Assembly (NCBI GenBank): GCA_020736575.1
Contig: JAGPYM010000004.1
Coordinates: 1,984,001 to 2,048,000 of the forward strand
Source of the DNA: Thelonectria olida
Taxonomy: Eukaryota > Ascomycota > Sordariomycetes > Hypocreales > Nectriaceae
Length of the DNA: 64,000 bases
Direction: 5' to 3'
Positions 1-12,270 of the stretch are shown in pieces (the first letter of the stretch is position 1; each line of letters opens with the position of its first letter). A model generated the notes under the pieces. It searched no databases, was not told the origin of the DNA, and saw only the letters and a list, made by a program, of their open reading frames with translations. The translations under genes and the position numbers were made by a program.

Positions 1-1280
1 GCGTAATCCACAGTGCCTCGAACTGGGGAACCGAGGGAATTGCCCATTGGCACCCGCGTTGTAGGTAATGAGGAAGGGCCTGCCTGTCCCTGTAACGAGT
101 ATGCCCTAGTAGACGAGGGAATCCTTGGAGTCTCAATGACAAAAGTTTGGCAGTCCTGCTGTCGCATGAGACTAGGGTCAGGCCACCGCGGTCTGCGCGG
201 TTGGGATTGAGCCACGACAACAGCATCAGTTCCGGATCATCAGGATGAGAAGCATTAGGGACATTGCCTCAGTGCCATCCATTCATACAATTCATCCAGA
301 TTTAGCCGATGTAACTCATACGGCCACTGGCAGGGTCGAGGTAACCGTGGCATGAGCAGACAGGTATCCAGTTGCTACTGTACCAAGTAACAAGGGGTGG
401 GCAAGTTGTCGAATTGGGAATGGTAAAGTTTAAACCCATACCGTGCGGGACGGGACGCAACGGTCGGGCTTGGTTCGACAATGTACGTTGAGAGTGATGG
501 GGAAGCTTCAATATGTCGCTACCGTGCTGCTGCTACAGAACATGAACACGTTGAAGAGCCCAGCCGTCTTTACAGTGATTGGTCTCATCAGGTTTGAGAT
601 CTCTGCCGAGGAATTACTACTGGGCACAAAACTACCATTTCCGTAGCTACAGGTTGGCAGTCATGCAACCACCCAACGCAAGTAATTGAATCCGTCAGGA
701 ATTATTTCGGAGTAGAGGCGCCAATGCATTCGTACTTGGGCACTCTGTCACGGCCCAGTTTCATAGACTGCATGAGAGAACTATTACTGTTTTCTCAGGA
801 AATTTCACACACAATTGCTCTGTCTTGGGTTAGATGTAGAGTGATGCTACTAGAAATAATTACCGAAATCTTGAAATATCGGTCTATCGTGTAGATGTTG
901 GCATGGCATAATCCCAAGACCCGTTGCCGACAAGCGTTTCGATAATGCGACTTTTCTGCATGTTTTCTGCACCATGCAAGCACCATGCAACCCTTTCGTT
1001 GTCAGATATCGGTGCTTACCTAATCTTGCTCAGATATGTGACCGTTACCTGAATGAGTATGCAAACACTTGGTTGGCCAAGCGAAAAGGTCACGTGCGCC
1101 TTAACTCCACGACACCGTTTAATCCTCCCCCGTCATCAACATCTCCCCTCTAAACCCACCACACGGCCTCCCTTAATCGAAAGCTGTTCATCGGATACAA
1201 CGATACCCAACTCCGCGATACCCCCCCAATCCCTCAAAATCCCGAACCCACGTCTCCTAAAGGAGATAGCCGTCCTGGGC
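1..1280. other. Intergenic: left edge and upstream region of the CENP-B-type gene
   Basis: Only short, unconvincing open frames occur here. A CACGTG E-box core lies at 1091-1096, about 190 nt before the chosen start of the next gene. A long in-frame extension runs from 1053 to 1280, but it looks like leader sequence: it is Pro/Ser/Thr-rich with no domain. No tRNA or mobile element is seen. Confidence 0.5.
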
Positions 1281-2522
1281 ATGTCGGCTGCCACCACTGA
1301 TCCGGCCCTCGTTGCCAGTCAGGCCACAGAGCTCTCGTCCGTCGCCGCCGCTGCCCAAGCTGTTGCGCAGGTCGCACAGGCGGCTCAAGTCGTTGCGACG
1401 CCGACAAAGGAACGACATTCGCTCACCCTCGATCAACGCCGTGCGCTTCGAAGATGGGCTGGGTCTCAATCTGTCCGACCCTCCCATAAAGCCTGCATCG
1501 ATTGGTTCTACCACGAATACGGTCAAATGATCAGCCAGTCCACCGTTTCGCACTCGTTATCACCCAAGTACGCGCGCCTTGACGGCGAACACCCTCAACT
1601 CTCGGGCTCTCGACTGCGCTTTGGTAATTGGCCCGATGTAGAGAAGCTTGTCTTGCTCTGGTACCAGCAGGTCCAGGCTACTGGCCGGGCGCCTACTAAC
1701 GAGGAACTTGGCGAGAAGGCAAAGACAATCTTCACCAACCTGCCACGGTACAAAGATGAGAACCCCCCGGAGTTCTCTCCAGGCTGGATCCACCGGTTCA
1801 AGAAGAGATATGGCCTCCTTATCCGAAGACCACGCCGAGGAGCTGAGGAGGAAGAAGAGGAAGAAGGGCCAATGCACATAGTTGAAGACATTGATTGTCT
1901 CGTCGAAACCGTGCCACGGTTCATGGTCATCTCCCCAGATACAAACCCCACACTTATTAGGGAAGAGATCCAACGCTCAATGGGTTTCGAGCCTAGTCTT
2001 CGCACTTGCGCCCTGGTTCGAGATGAGATTGTTCGAAGGATGAGTGAACCACCACCGCCACCACCGCCTGAACCACAGCATCATCAGCCTCAAGACATGG
2101 TCCCAAGCGAGCCTCCTATGCCCGCCCCGCAACCTGATCAGCCCATGTATGGCGACGATGATCCAGAGATGGTTCTGCAGAATGCCCTGCGCCATCTTCA
2201 ACAGGAAGAGCAGGCGGCTGAGCAACAAGCTGTTGCTCAGCATGCCGCCGTTCAACGTGAGGAACGTGATCGTGCTGAGAGGGCTGGGATGCCACCATCA
2301 GCCATGATGTCAACCCCCGGGGGACGGGCTTCGTCTGTCTCACGATATGGGGGCACTCCCGCTCAGGAAATGGGACCGGAGCTCACGCTGACACCAATCA
2401 ATTCTGAGGGACCTGTTTCCGACCACGACAGACCCCTCCGATGTCCTTTCTGCGTAAACCAGCGTATGCTTCGCACCATCAAGGAAGCAGTCGAGCACAT
2501 GTCTACCCATGTTGTTGTTTGA
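1281..2522 (+). CDS. CENP-B/ABP1-type helix-turn-helix DNA-binding protein
   Basis: Single-exon gene encoding about 413 residues from the ATG at 1281. The open frame extends upstream to 1053, but that part lacks domain character. An Ala-rich start is followed at about residues 48-105 by a fission-yeast ABP1/CENP-B N-terminal HTH (LTLDQRRALRRWA...STVSHSL). At about 118-182 there is a CENP-B-type HTH (APTNEELGEKA...WIHRFKKRYG). Then come a run of seven Glu, a Pro run, a Gln/Ala/Glu-rich helical stretch, and a C-terminal Cys2-His2 motif (CPFC, 14 residues, HMSTH). Families with this pair of HTHs come from pogo/Tc-type transposases and bind specific DNA in the nucleus. No DDE nuclease domain is present, so the protein is probably a domesticated DNA-binding factor (centromere, ARS or transcription); which one is not visible. 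It is convergent with VPS36. Confidence 0.8.
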   Translation: MSAATTDPALVASQATELSSVAAAAQAVAQVAQAAQVVATPTKERHSLTLDQRRALRRWAGSQSVRPSHKACIDWFYHEYGQMISQSTVSHSLSPKYARLDGEHPQLSGSRLRFGNWPDVEKLVLLWYQQVQATGRAPTNEELGEKAKTIFTNLPRYKDENPPEFSPGWIHRFKKRYGLLIRRPRRGAEEEEEEEGPMHIVEDIDCLVETVPRFMVISPDTNPTLIREEIQRSMGFEPSLRTCALVRDEIVRRMSEPPPPPPPEPQHHQPQDMVPSEPPMPAPQPDQPMYGDDDPEMVLQNALRHLQQEEQAAEQQAVAQHAAVQREERDRAERAGMPPSAMMSTPGGRASSVSRYGGTPAQEMGPELTLTPINSEGPVSDHDRPLRCPFCVNQRMLRTIKEAVEHMSTHVVV

Positions 2523-2949
2523 CATGGCTTTGTAACCTAACGACCCCTTGATTTGCTGATGGGATTCAAAGAATATGGAATAATGCAGCGGGATCCCAGC
2601 CCACGTAAGAAGTTGCATGGATTTTGAGGGAATTGGAGCGGGAGTTTCGTTTTTGATATGAATTACGAAGGGGGAGGGACAAAATGCCACTTCAAGTACT
2701 AGAGATGACTGTAAGCGATGAGTGTATGTATTGAGTGTCCATACAGTTCTGTTACAGAAGAGACACAGTTCACGTAGGAACATCACATACAACTGTTTCT
2801 TCTACCGCACCTGAGCATGTGAGCGCTTAAGCCAGGCGCGCCGCTACACGCTACCGTACCGCGTAGTAACCCGTTAAGTGTGTGGTCCTATATTCAGAGC
2901 GCCATTGCTTTGGCAAATATTGTCTAATGCATCCGTTGTATGAGCAACC
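2523..2949. other. Intergenic between convergent genes
   Basis: This stretch holds the 3' flanks of the CENP-B-type gene (+) and VPS36 (-). No open frame or RNA gene is convincing here. Confidence 0.5.
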
Positions 2950-4962
2950 TTATAACAGCCCACTGGACTTCAACGCCTTCATGATCTGGTCATGTTCTTT
3001 CCTGACCCCTTTCTTGTGCCTCCTCGAATGTCCGGTATTTATATAGTTGACCCAAAACTTCAAGCCCTCGAGACCTTCCTCACGACAAAGTGCGCCTTGC
3101 TCTTCGGCCATAAGCAACTCTTCCTCGGCGACACCAAGACTCCAGCCAAACCGTTCGGCAGCCTCCTGGGCAGTGACACCACGGCCGAACTGTTGCCAGT
3201 CCCAGGGCATGTCGCCATCAGGTGGGAACTCGTGCAGGTCCTGGAGCCAAGAGAGAAGAGCCTTGATGGTGGTTTCGTCGGTGCGATCGCGACTCTGGAC
3301 TACCATGACACCACTGCGAAATGTGCGCAAACGCACGGGAAGCTTGAGCTTGCTCCAGAGACGAGCAGCCTTCTCAAAGTCCATGGGACTGACGAGCTCG
3401 ACACCCCCACGAGCCCTGTTGAACATGGCCCAAAGGTCAACTAGGGTAATGATGCCACCCGCCTTCTTGAGAACTCCTCTGGAGTCATCCGTCAAGAATT
3501 CAGCCAGGTTTCGTGATAGTTCGGACAGGTAGAGTGACTCGGAACTGTCTCCTCCCACAATATCCTTTGTTGTGATGAGGCCAAGTTGACTGGCAGACTC
3601 TGCTAAGATGGCACTTTCTTCCGCCGTTGCACTATCTTGACCGTTGTTCGTTTGTCGTGCAAATCGTTCGGCGAGAGCAATAACATCCTTCGCAGACGCC
3701 ATCAACGCCTCAAGGTCCTCAAAGGCGCTCCCTATCAGTATCTCATTATTCTTACGCATGTTCAGACCAAGTTGTTCCAAGCCAGCAATGCCAGCAGTTT
3801 TGGTTCGACCCCCTGATGGGCTGCCAGGCGTGTCGTTGTCATTGGCATCACTAATCGCCCTGTTGTTCTTCGGAGCGGGAGGAGCATTCTGAAGCAGCCA
3901 TTTGCGCTGAGTTAAGGAACCCTTCATTCGTTCATAGAATATCTTCTCCCCACCTGATCGAAATGAGAGCTTGATACTTTCTGGAACACCACTCCCACCT
4001 TGGTTGTTTTTGGGGTCCTTGACAGGGCCAGGGGACTCAGTCCTCGCAGTGTCTGCAATTAAGTCTTGTTGGACGGATGCCGGGAGGTCTTGACTGACAA
4101 GAGGGCCACCGCACATCTCACAAGAGTGCATGGAAGGATGGTTCGAGAAGGTACACCGAGGACATGGAAATGAAGCCTCCGTACCGTTTGCCCCATTTGA
4201 GTTACCGTGAGAACCTTCGGTCGATGGCGACTCCAATAAACCGCTAGGGGTCTCGGACATAGCCTGAGAATCGGAGGGGCCGGGTCGAAGAGGCATTGAC
4301 GAGGTGTTTGCAATAGCTGGTGATGGAGTGGCGCGGTTCTTTGCGCCAGATATTGCCGCTTTTAGTACATGGCTTAAAGTTGGTTTGATGCCGCAAGCCA
4401 GGCAAGGCGGCAGTGGGGTGTGTGCGTTTGCAGCTGACGGATCGAAGTTGGAGGGAACAGGATTGGAGAAACTACAGATTGTGCAAACCCATGTCGCAGC
4501 AGTGACGGTTGGAGATTCTGTCGGAGGCCTATACGGTGATCCTGAGTGCGCTGGCGAGCCGGCTGCGCTTCTTGAGGAGTTAGAGGCGTTAGACAACACA
4601 CGAGTGTGATATGATGCCCGCTTCAGAGGTTTTGGTATTAGTGTGATCTTCGCGGATGATTTGAGAAAGCCGGCATAAAACTCATAGCGGTCCACATCTT
4701 TCAAGTCGACAGCCACGGAGTTTTTCCGCGGCTCCTTTTGGTCGACATAACAGATTCGATGTGAAGTAAGATAGACTTGGCCGTTTTGTTGATCTGGTAG
4801 CTTGAATTTCCTGGGGCTGGTCAACTCCTAGTCATTCATTGCCCCGCAACGAGTAACTTACCCCTCATACAAGCCAACGTTGTCCCGAACAAAAAGAAGC
4901 ACCTCGTCCGGAAGATACGAGGGCCGTAATGCAGTAGTGAGGTCGATGGGTTTTAGAAACAT
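2950..4962 (-). CDS. VPS36: ESCRT-II subunit Vps36 (GLUE, NZF and EAP30 domains)
   Basis: Two exons, complement(2950..4810, 4862..4962), 653 residues. The start is placed by the conserved N-terminus MFLKPIDLTTALRPSYLPDE in exon 1. The 51-nt intron joins LYEG to KFKLPDQQNG, which restores the split PH-like GLUE domain. Two NZF zinc fingers follow: residues 141-175, with a 23-residue loop between the Cys pairs, and about 247-265 (CPRC, 10 residues, CEMC). The C-terminal half is the EAP30/Vps36 winged-helix region (LEQLGLNMRKNNEI onwards). Vps36 is the phosphoinositide- and ubiquitin-binding subunit of ESCRT-II, which sorts cargo into multivesicular bodies at endosomes. The gene is divergent from the Thp3-like gene across about 550 bp. 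Confidence 0.95.
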
Positions 4963-5515
4963 CCGTCATGTATAGAAGGGATGTGTCAGATGACGATTTA
5001 ACCTTGACGGTTGCTTGTCAGCCACTCGGGCGCTCTGACGAACTGGTGGCGGTCAATAGATAAGACAAAGCTCTTGGGGGAATAGATGGAGCCACAGCGA
5101 GTAGAAACGCCCTAAATCGGTAGTTATTTCATGGAGAGCGAATTGCCAGTATACACAGTTGAGAGATGGCGTGGAATAATGATAGTGATTTGGGTCAAAT
5201 GATGTCGTTCAGGACTGGGTTGGTAGGCGCTGGAGTTGAGCTGCCTCAGAGCGCCGGCCCCACTACGGCGAATAAGTTCATTCGTTTAATGAGGTTAAAG
5301 GGGCATGCACATAAACGGAGTTACAAGGTGGGTCACGAGATTTGACCGCCACGACATTTCAGGCCGAAAATACCTCCTGCCATGTCTTTGTTCCCTTTCA
5401 CCCAAGACTCATCACCACTTGATATCTGCTCTCATCCGCAACGCCTGGAATATCGTCATTCTCCCCCGTACTCGCCGTAAACTAACAACCCCATCCTCTC
5501 CAGCACTTCGTCGCC
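4963..5515. promoter_or_regulatory. Shared promoter region of VPS36 and the Thp3-like gene
   Basis: This 553-bp non-coding gap separates two divergent starts, so it must carry both promoters and leaders. The side next to the Thp3-like ATG is C-rich, as in fungal leaders. No clear TATA box was found. Confidence 0.5.
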
Positions 5516-7155
5516 ATGATGCCAAGTTGGTCAGCGACTCAACAGGTTCCGCAACCACCGGCACCCGCCTCGTATGCGTACCCGACCAGTAAGTCAAGCC
5601 TCGGACTGTCTCCAAAACCCGCGCTGATACTAACATCCGGGTCAGACCCTGCCTATACCCCAGTTCCCGTCCGTCAAGGATTTGGCCAGTACGGGAACGC
5701 CTCAGTCGCCCCGTATGTCGGATACGTGCCTCCCCCACCACCGCTCGTACAACCCCAAATGCCCGCCGCCTCGTCAGTGAATGGTGCATCCCCGGCGCCT
5801 GAACAGGCAAAGGGGAAAGTTGAGTGGCCTGATTCCGTCAGAAATTATGTCCAGCGCTCTTTCCTTCCCCGAAATGACGACCCAGCCGTGTCTCGTGCGG
5901 AAATCGAGGTCAAGCTTAAGAACACCATCGGTTCCGCAAAGGAGAACGGCGCACTATACACGATCGACTGGGACGCAATGCCCTTGCCCCAAGCTCTTAT
6001 CAAAGCTGAACGCGAGGAGGACTTGAAACACGCGTCTTCAATCTCACACATTTCTCTCAACCCTAAGAAGCGAAAATCCTCCGACTTTGATGACACCCCG
6101 TGGCGCTCTACTAACTCGCGATCTTCTCTTGAAGACCGTATTACCCATCCATCACCTGAAAAGCGCTCCATGGACGAACCCCTGCCGAAGTCAAGTAAGT
6201 TCCATAAGGAAGCCAACAAACGAAAGCGACGCTTCGAAAACGAATACAAGGCTCTTAGATCACCAAGTCCGCCACCGCCATCTTCCGGACCCATTGTTGG
6301 CACCTGCGAGGTTCTGGAGAAGAAGTATCTTCGTCTCACTGCCCCTCCAGTCCCTTCCAAAGTCCGGCCCGAACATGTCCTGCGCCAAACCCTTGACCTT
6401 TTAAAGAAGAAGTGGAAGAAGGAGAGCAACTACTCGTACATCTGTGATCAATTCAAATCGATGCGCCAAGATCTGACGGTCCAACACCTCAAGAACGAAT
6501 TCACCGTCTCAGTCTATGAAATCCATGCCCGTATTGCCTTGGAGAAGGGGGATATCGGTGAGTATAACCAGTGCCAGACCCAGTTGCGATCATTGTATGC
6601 TCTGGGTTTGAAGGGAAACCCCATCGAATTCAAGGCATATCGTATTTTGTACTTCATCCACACTGCCAATCGAACCGGCTTGAACGACACTTTGGCAGAT
6701 CTAACCGCAGCAGAGAAGGAGGAGAGGGCGATCAAGCACGCTTTGGAGGTGCGATCGTCGTTGGCTCTGGGGAACTACCACAAGTTTTTCCAGCTTTACT
6801 TGGACACCCCTAACATGGGAGCATACCTCATGGATATGTTTGTTGTTCGGGAGCGGCTTGCTGCTATGTGCAATATTTGCAAAGCGTAAGTGCGATCTAT
6901 TTTCCTTCAAATTGGCCAACTCTTTGCTAACATGATGACAGATACAAGCCAAGTGTTAAACTTCGCTTCATCACTGAGGAACTCGGTTTCGAGTCTGATG
7001 CTGATGCCGCTCAGTTTATCATTGACCAACAAGGCCAACATCTTCTAGAAGATCGGACAGAGTACATTGCGTTCCTGACTGGCAAAGCCGGTTCTCTCTT
7101 CGAGGGCGCTCGATCCGCTGCCTTCCGAAAAGTCGATATCAAAGGCCAGATTTGA
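5516..7155 (+). CDS. SAC3/GANP-domain protein, Thp3/LENG8-like
   Basis: Three exons, join(5516..5588, 5646..6885, 6942..7155), 508 residues. The first half is disordered (Pro-rich, then basic KKRKSSDFDD and KRKRRFENEYKAL segments). From about residue 285 onward lies the SAC3/GANP domain (YICDQFKSMRQDLTVQHL, VYEIHARIALEKGD, SSLALGNYHKFFQLY). This arrangement matches yeast Thp3 and human LENG8, nuclear proteins that act with a PCI partner in transcription elongation, mRNA processing and export. The second intron (56 nt) is needed to reach the end of the domain. The first intron (57 nt, GTAAGT donor, CTAAC branch site at 5630) is a multiple of three without a stop, so unspliced mRNA would encode 19 extra residues. 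The start has two adjacent ATGs. Confidence 0.88.
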
Positions 7156-10100
7156 TCTCCTTCTCCTTCTTCGTACTCCTTCCCTCCTTTTGTCACATCA
7201 CCTATTTAGGTGTTTCGCAGATCGGCCTTTGTTGATTCTTTCGGATGATATCATGACTTTTCCGGCCAAGATGATGAGCTTGTCACCTAAGTAGACACGA
7301 CTTTTTTACACCACCCGATACCCCGCTGCTTGCGTTGCAAGCTTTCTACCATACTGAATTATCAATGATCAGAGCGTTTCTGCATATATGGGCTGCTCCC
7401 AATTGCTTGCTTTCGATCTCCTGCCGATTTACTCTAACCGCTACGCCAGTCTTTCCGCCTTGTTTGCATGGGAGCAACCATCATGGGATCTTTGCCTTGA
7501 GGGATTGGATTGTTGGATGGGTGGGAATTTAGAAGAAGCTTTTGGCGGTACTTGTTCCGTTGTTCACCGGAACGGACTCAAAAGCAAAGTAGTTCTCCGG
7601 CTACGTTTTGGGGATGAAGAGCAATAGGTCTGATTATCTTTTACCGCGTTGCTCATGGTCCTCCAAGCGTACTGCAGCACTGATGGATGCCTTTTTGGGG
7701 GAGTTTTCGCGTTAGAGGTGTTATTGCTAGGTATTCATGCAGTTAATATGACTTTATTCCCGACTTTAACACAATGACAAGCAAACCACTCTCAGTAGCT
7801 CACGAGCATCATTCAGGCTAATTTCTACTTCCGTCTGATATTCTTGTTGATAAGGATTCCGTATTTTCTTCAGAGGATACAATGATGAAATCAGGCATTT
7901 TCGTTCCGGAACTTAGCACGACATGGCACAGTATCTGCTACTGAAATACCATGAAGACAGAATTCCAACGTAGTTTTAGTGCGTGTCAATAACCAGTCAC
8001 TGCAGGTAGATACTACGTAATCGCGAATATGTATGGCGCAGATTGATGGGGCGAAGCTTTACACAATAAGGGGAAGGTTACATCATCGTCATGGTCGAGA
8101 TGTCGTAAACAAGCAGGAAACACGAAAACGCACAGAAATTCATCACAACCACGAACTCGGCCATGATTCTCTCTTTCGACAAGGCCTGCCTTATTGGGAC
8201 CGTGTCCGAGGGCCAGGTAGGGGGCGGGAAAGATGAAGACCCCTGCGGTGTACCCCGAGGAAACGGGCTTCCATTCCATGTTTGGAGCTTGGGGGGCCAC
8301 GAGGCACAAGGGGGTCGTGTGCCATTGTGTCGGGAAAGGGGGGGAATTGATGAATATTCCGCTTCTGCATGTCATCTTTTCTTGCCTCCGAGGCTTTCTG
8401 AGGCGAAGTTGGGGAAGATATGCACAACATTTAGTAGGGGAGAGATGGTGTTTCTGTGCGTAAACTTGGATATCACTTCATGCCCGAAGTAGTTGTGCGA
8501 TAATCCGTGTGTCGCTCTTGGCGCCTTGACGTTGAGCATGGTCGATCCTGGTGCGAAACCTTAGGCTCAGTGTAGTCCGTGCATCAGATCACCCGCTTGC
8601 GTAGTATTGTTGGAAAGTTGGAGACCGCACAGCTGGTGAGGACCTTGCTGGTGTTGACGGTTGGGAGCTGTCGACTGGAGGGACTGGAGGCGGATGGTTG
8701 GTCGAGAAGGTGTATCGATGCATGGAACGCGGTTATGCGCCTACCTAATGTCAGCAAAGATGGCGGCAGATGTTGGTTGATCAATCTGTTGGTCGTAGAG
8801 CACGCCGATTTTTGGGCCTCGGTGTTGGTGAAGCGCGTAAAGTGATTCTCCCCAAGGTTCTGAAATCGCCTGTCGGTAAAAGACTTCGACATGGATGAGT
8901 TTTTGGCCAGGTATTAGCTAATTACCAGACGAAAATCCCACGAGGTCAGGGAACGCTAATTAATTGCGTCTGCACTAGATTCTCCTCCAAGCCCTGGTCA
9001 GCGCGGAGACACATCCGGTAATGTAGAGTCTAGACGATGGAACCCACCGACAGGGGAGTGCGATCGAAAGTGAATCGACGGAGAGGGGAAAATCAGCACC
9101 CGAGATGAACTTGGAGAGAGCAAGTAGGTTCGTTGTTTCGTAACCACGGACATGCCGGAATGAATGAGGGGGCCGTTGAGATGGATGGGATGGGTGGACG
9201 GATGCACTGCATACTCTGTGTGTAAGGTAAGTTGAACATCTCAATGCAAACAAGGATAACTGTTCTGGGCCAGTCTCCCGTCATCCGTCGCTATTGATGC
9301 TTTCGAGGCTGGCTGGCTGGGCGCATGAATGGCGCTGTATCGCATTTGGTACACGGCATGAGTCTATTCCGGACACCAAAAAAGCATATAATTAGTTGGC
9401 AACCCGTCTGCTGGTGGGTGAAACCGGAAAAAGACCTCCACGGGCGTTTTGAACTTGTTGAACGACGCGTGAGCAGACAGATGGCGATGGGAAAGCATAA
9501 TATCCGTCTTGCTTCCTGCATTCAGAATGACATGGCGTTTGATCATCTTTGTCATCGCGGCCACACACTCATCCCCAGATAACACCAGTCCAGACGCGCT
9601 TTTGGTTTCGAGCTTGGCTTGGTTGGGGTTGATGGCGTGTCGCTGCCATCAGAGGTATTCGAGCTACGTAGCTTCTTGTAGGCAGAAGGAATGGACGGAT
9701 ATGTCGAAAGCAAACCGAGTGGCGGTGTTGTGTGCTCGTCTTCGTTCTTGGTGGGTGTGCTCATGAATGCATCTAACTCGAGGAGCTCTAGGCGAATGAG
9801 CTGCAACTGGAATTCGAGCGACATCATTGTCGTTGTCTTCTGTCTGGGACGTGACTTGGCATTCAACCGAATGGGTGTGGCCACAAAGAATGGGAAACGT
9901 TTTTTTTTTCTCCGCTCCGGTTGTCATTGTGTGCTTCCATCTCTCGTTCTTCGAGGGATTCTCGAGGTTGACTTATGCAGGCGGATGCATGGTCCCCTCG
10001 GTACCCCCTTGCGGCTACAGGATAGATCCCTGTTCGCGTTGTGCGTGTCTTGGGGAATCTGTCTCCTTAGCCTCTTCTCCCTCTTTGATTCTTGATGGAA

Positions 10101-12270
10101 TTCCTTTCCCTTGACTTGATCTTGAGCCCTTCCTCCCTTCCTTGTCGGCGTGGTTTGGGGCTGTAGTTTATTCATCTCTGAAGGCCCAGCCATGGTTGGG
10201 CTGCTGGCTGGGCCGTGAAGAACGAGCCGAGCCATTTGTACCTTGAGTAAATCCACCAACAGCCCTGGATAATTTGGCCGCACACCCATAACCTGGGTTG
10301 GGATCGGATGACCGCCAGAGGGGCCCCTTGCTGTTGTATGGGTTTACAGTCGAGGACTTTCGATTTCTTGGTCTCTTCTCACGCATTTCAACCCAATGAT
10401 GGCGGTGGGAAATCCATGGGTCCATGCCGTCTATCCTGAAAGCCATCACACAGATGCTGCCACGCTTTCTCCTCTTTCTCGTTGGGCCTGTCCATGTGTC
10501 AGTGAATGCATCAGCGACAATGCTGCTGAATCCGCAGAGGCTTGGAGAGTGCTTTGTGAATAGGGAAAGCGTGGATTGGCGTCGTTTGGAAAAAAAAAAA
10601 TCGGATGTGGAAAAGCGTCTTGAGCCCATGAGAACAATAGAGGATGAAAAGAAGCCTGGACCATTCGATGCCCCGGCGCCCCGAGATGATGCCCTAGACC
10701 TAGAATGGGGAGATGCCCACCCTTCCCAGGTCGTCAAAGCCGCCCCCATGCGTTCTATCGCGGGCTGTTGGAGTTGGGGAGTTGGAGAGCTGGGAGCTGG
10801 AAAAGAGTGACATGGCAAGCAACCAACACGCAGTGGCAGGAGCCACTGACGACGGGATGATTGATTGACGGACTCGATTGGACTGGGCCTCACCTCCCGG
10901 AATCGCTGCAGGCTGGGCTCCGATTTCAACCTGCCTGACACTGACCACATGGGGTGCCGGGTGCCTTACAGCACTGGGAGGAAGGCGCATTCTGTCAATG
11001 CAACTCAACTGCGCCAACCTATCCGAAGGAAAAAATAAAAGAATACTACCATTCGTTCCCCCCTCCTACATCCTTCACCCTCCTCCTACCTACTTCTCTT
11101 TTGCTTCCTTCTCCGTTGGCCTCTCCCTTTCGCCGTCTCCCTCAATCCTCCCTTCCTCCCTCAGTCTTTCCTTTCCTTCTCTTCGCTTTCCTACCTGTCA
11201 CCTCTGTCTTGCCGCCTCCGGATATCTACGGACCAACAGATTCTCTTCAACCAACACCTTAATCGCCTAACATCCGACGCCGCTGACGGACGCGATACGA
11301 CCCCTCCTCTGTACCCCCCACAGCTGCCTGAAGACAGAAAAAAGCTATTGGTGGTTCCCAACATCCGGTACCTAGCTGGAGTGGGAAATTGGCGCTTTCG
11401 GCCGTCGCTAAAAAATTGAGACATAACTTCTGCTTGTCAACTCTTTCTGCTCGACATCGACTCCCACTTCCCGTGTAGGGCCATCGCTGGGATACCTTGG
11501 GCGCTGCGTGCTTCAAATCCTGCCGAGTTAATAACGAGGCAGTGGCCAAGGCGCACAAGGGACTTCCCTTGCCGAGGATTCGAGAGTCAATTTGCGCATC
11601 GACATCGACAGGCCCGCGATCAACGACGCAAGAAGACGCAAAGCGGGAGACTTTGGAATAATTCGAGGAACACGACAATCTTGGACTGGACACTGACCGC
11701 TGGGATTGATCTCCTCTTCTTTTCTTTCTTGTTATTCAGTTGTCCTTGACGAGATTCACGCAGAAGCAGTGCAGCGCGCATCGATACAGCCCTTTTTCTC
11801 TTTTCTTTTCTTTCGCACACCATCACCGACACTTGGCCCGGTGATCCCATCAACCGCTCAGCATATCCGCGCAACGGGCTCTTTAACGACTTTTTCTTCT
11901 TCCTCGCCGTCTTGGTCCTTGAGCCGTCGTCACGACGTCTCCACCCCCTCCTTCCTATTTCTCAACCCGCTACGAGTACCAGGTCTTAAGGACGCAAGGA
12001 CGCAAGTGGACGCTACCACGCTACGCCACCCCTCCCTCTTTTTTGCCCAACTCACACACCCCTGCGCGCGCCTGCAGTTAGTCTGTGAGTGTGCGCCCAG
12101 TTTCTACGCCCAGTCCTACCACAAGTAGTACAGTTGCACGCTGCTCTGGGTTCGGCGGTAGCACCACCCAAACTGCTCTCGCGATTCTGGTCTCGTTTTT
12201 TCCTCTTACTTCCAACCCCCGAGAGTAAGAAGTGCATTGCGACTGCCCGGGAGGCACTCAGTTACACAAG
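7156..12270. other. Gene-poor stretch upstream of BEM1
   Basis: About 5.1 kb without a convincing gene. The first part is the 3' flank of the Thp3-like gene. One minus-strand frame at 9552-9884 (110 residues; a Leu/Glu-rich helix followed by a Ser/Thr/Pro-rich tail) is possible but unsupported. From about 11040 to 12270 the + strand is strongly pyrimidine-rich (many CTTC/CCTC runs), which is typical of a long fungal promoter and 5' leader, here for BEM1. No tRNA, repeat family or transposon is seen. Confidence 0.55.

Noticed and set aside
1053..1280. N-terminal extension of the CENP-B-type protein
   Set aside because: Open in frame but without domain content; the ATG at 1281 before an Ala-rich start is more likely.
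10168..10950. 260-codon minus-strand frame upstream of BEM1
   Set aside because: Ser/Arg/Pro/Trp-rich random composition with no conserved block and no splice context.
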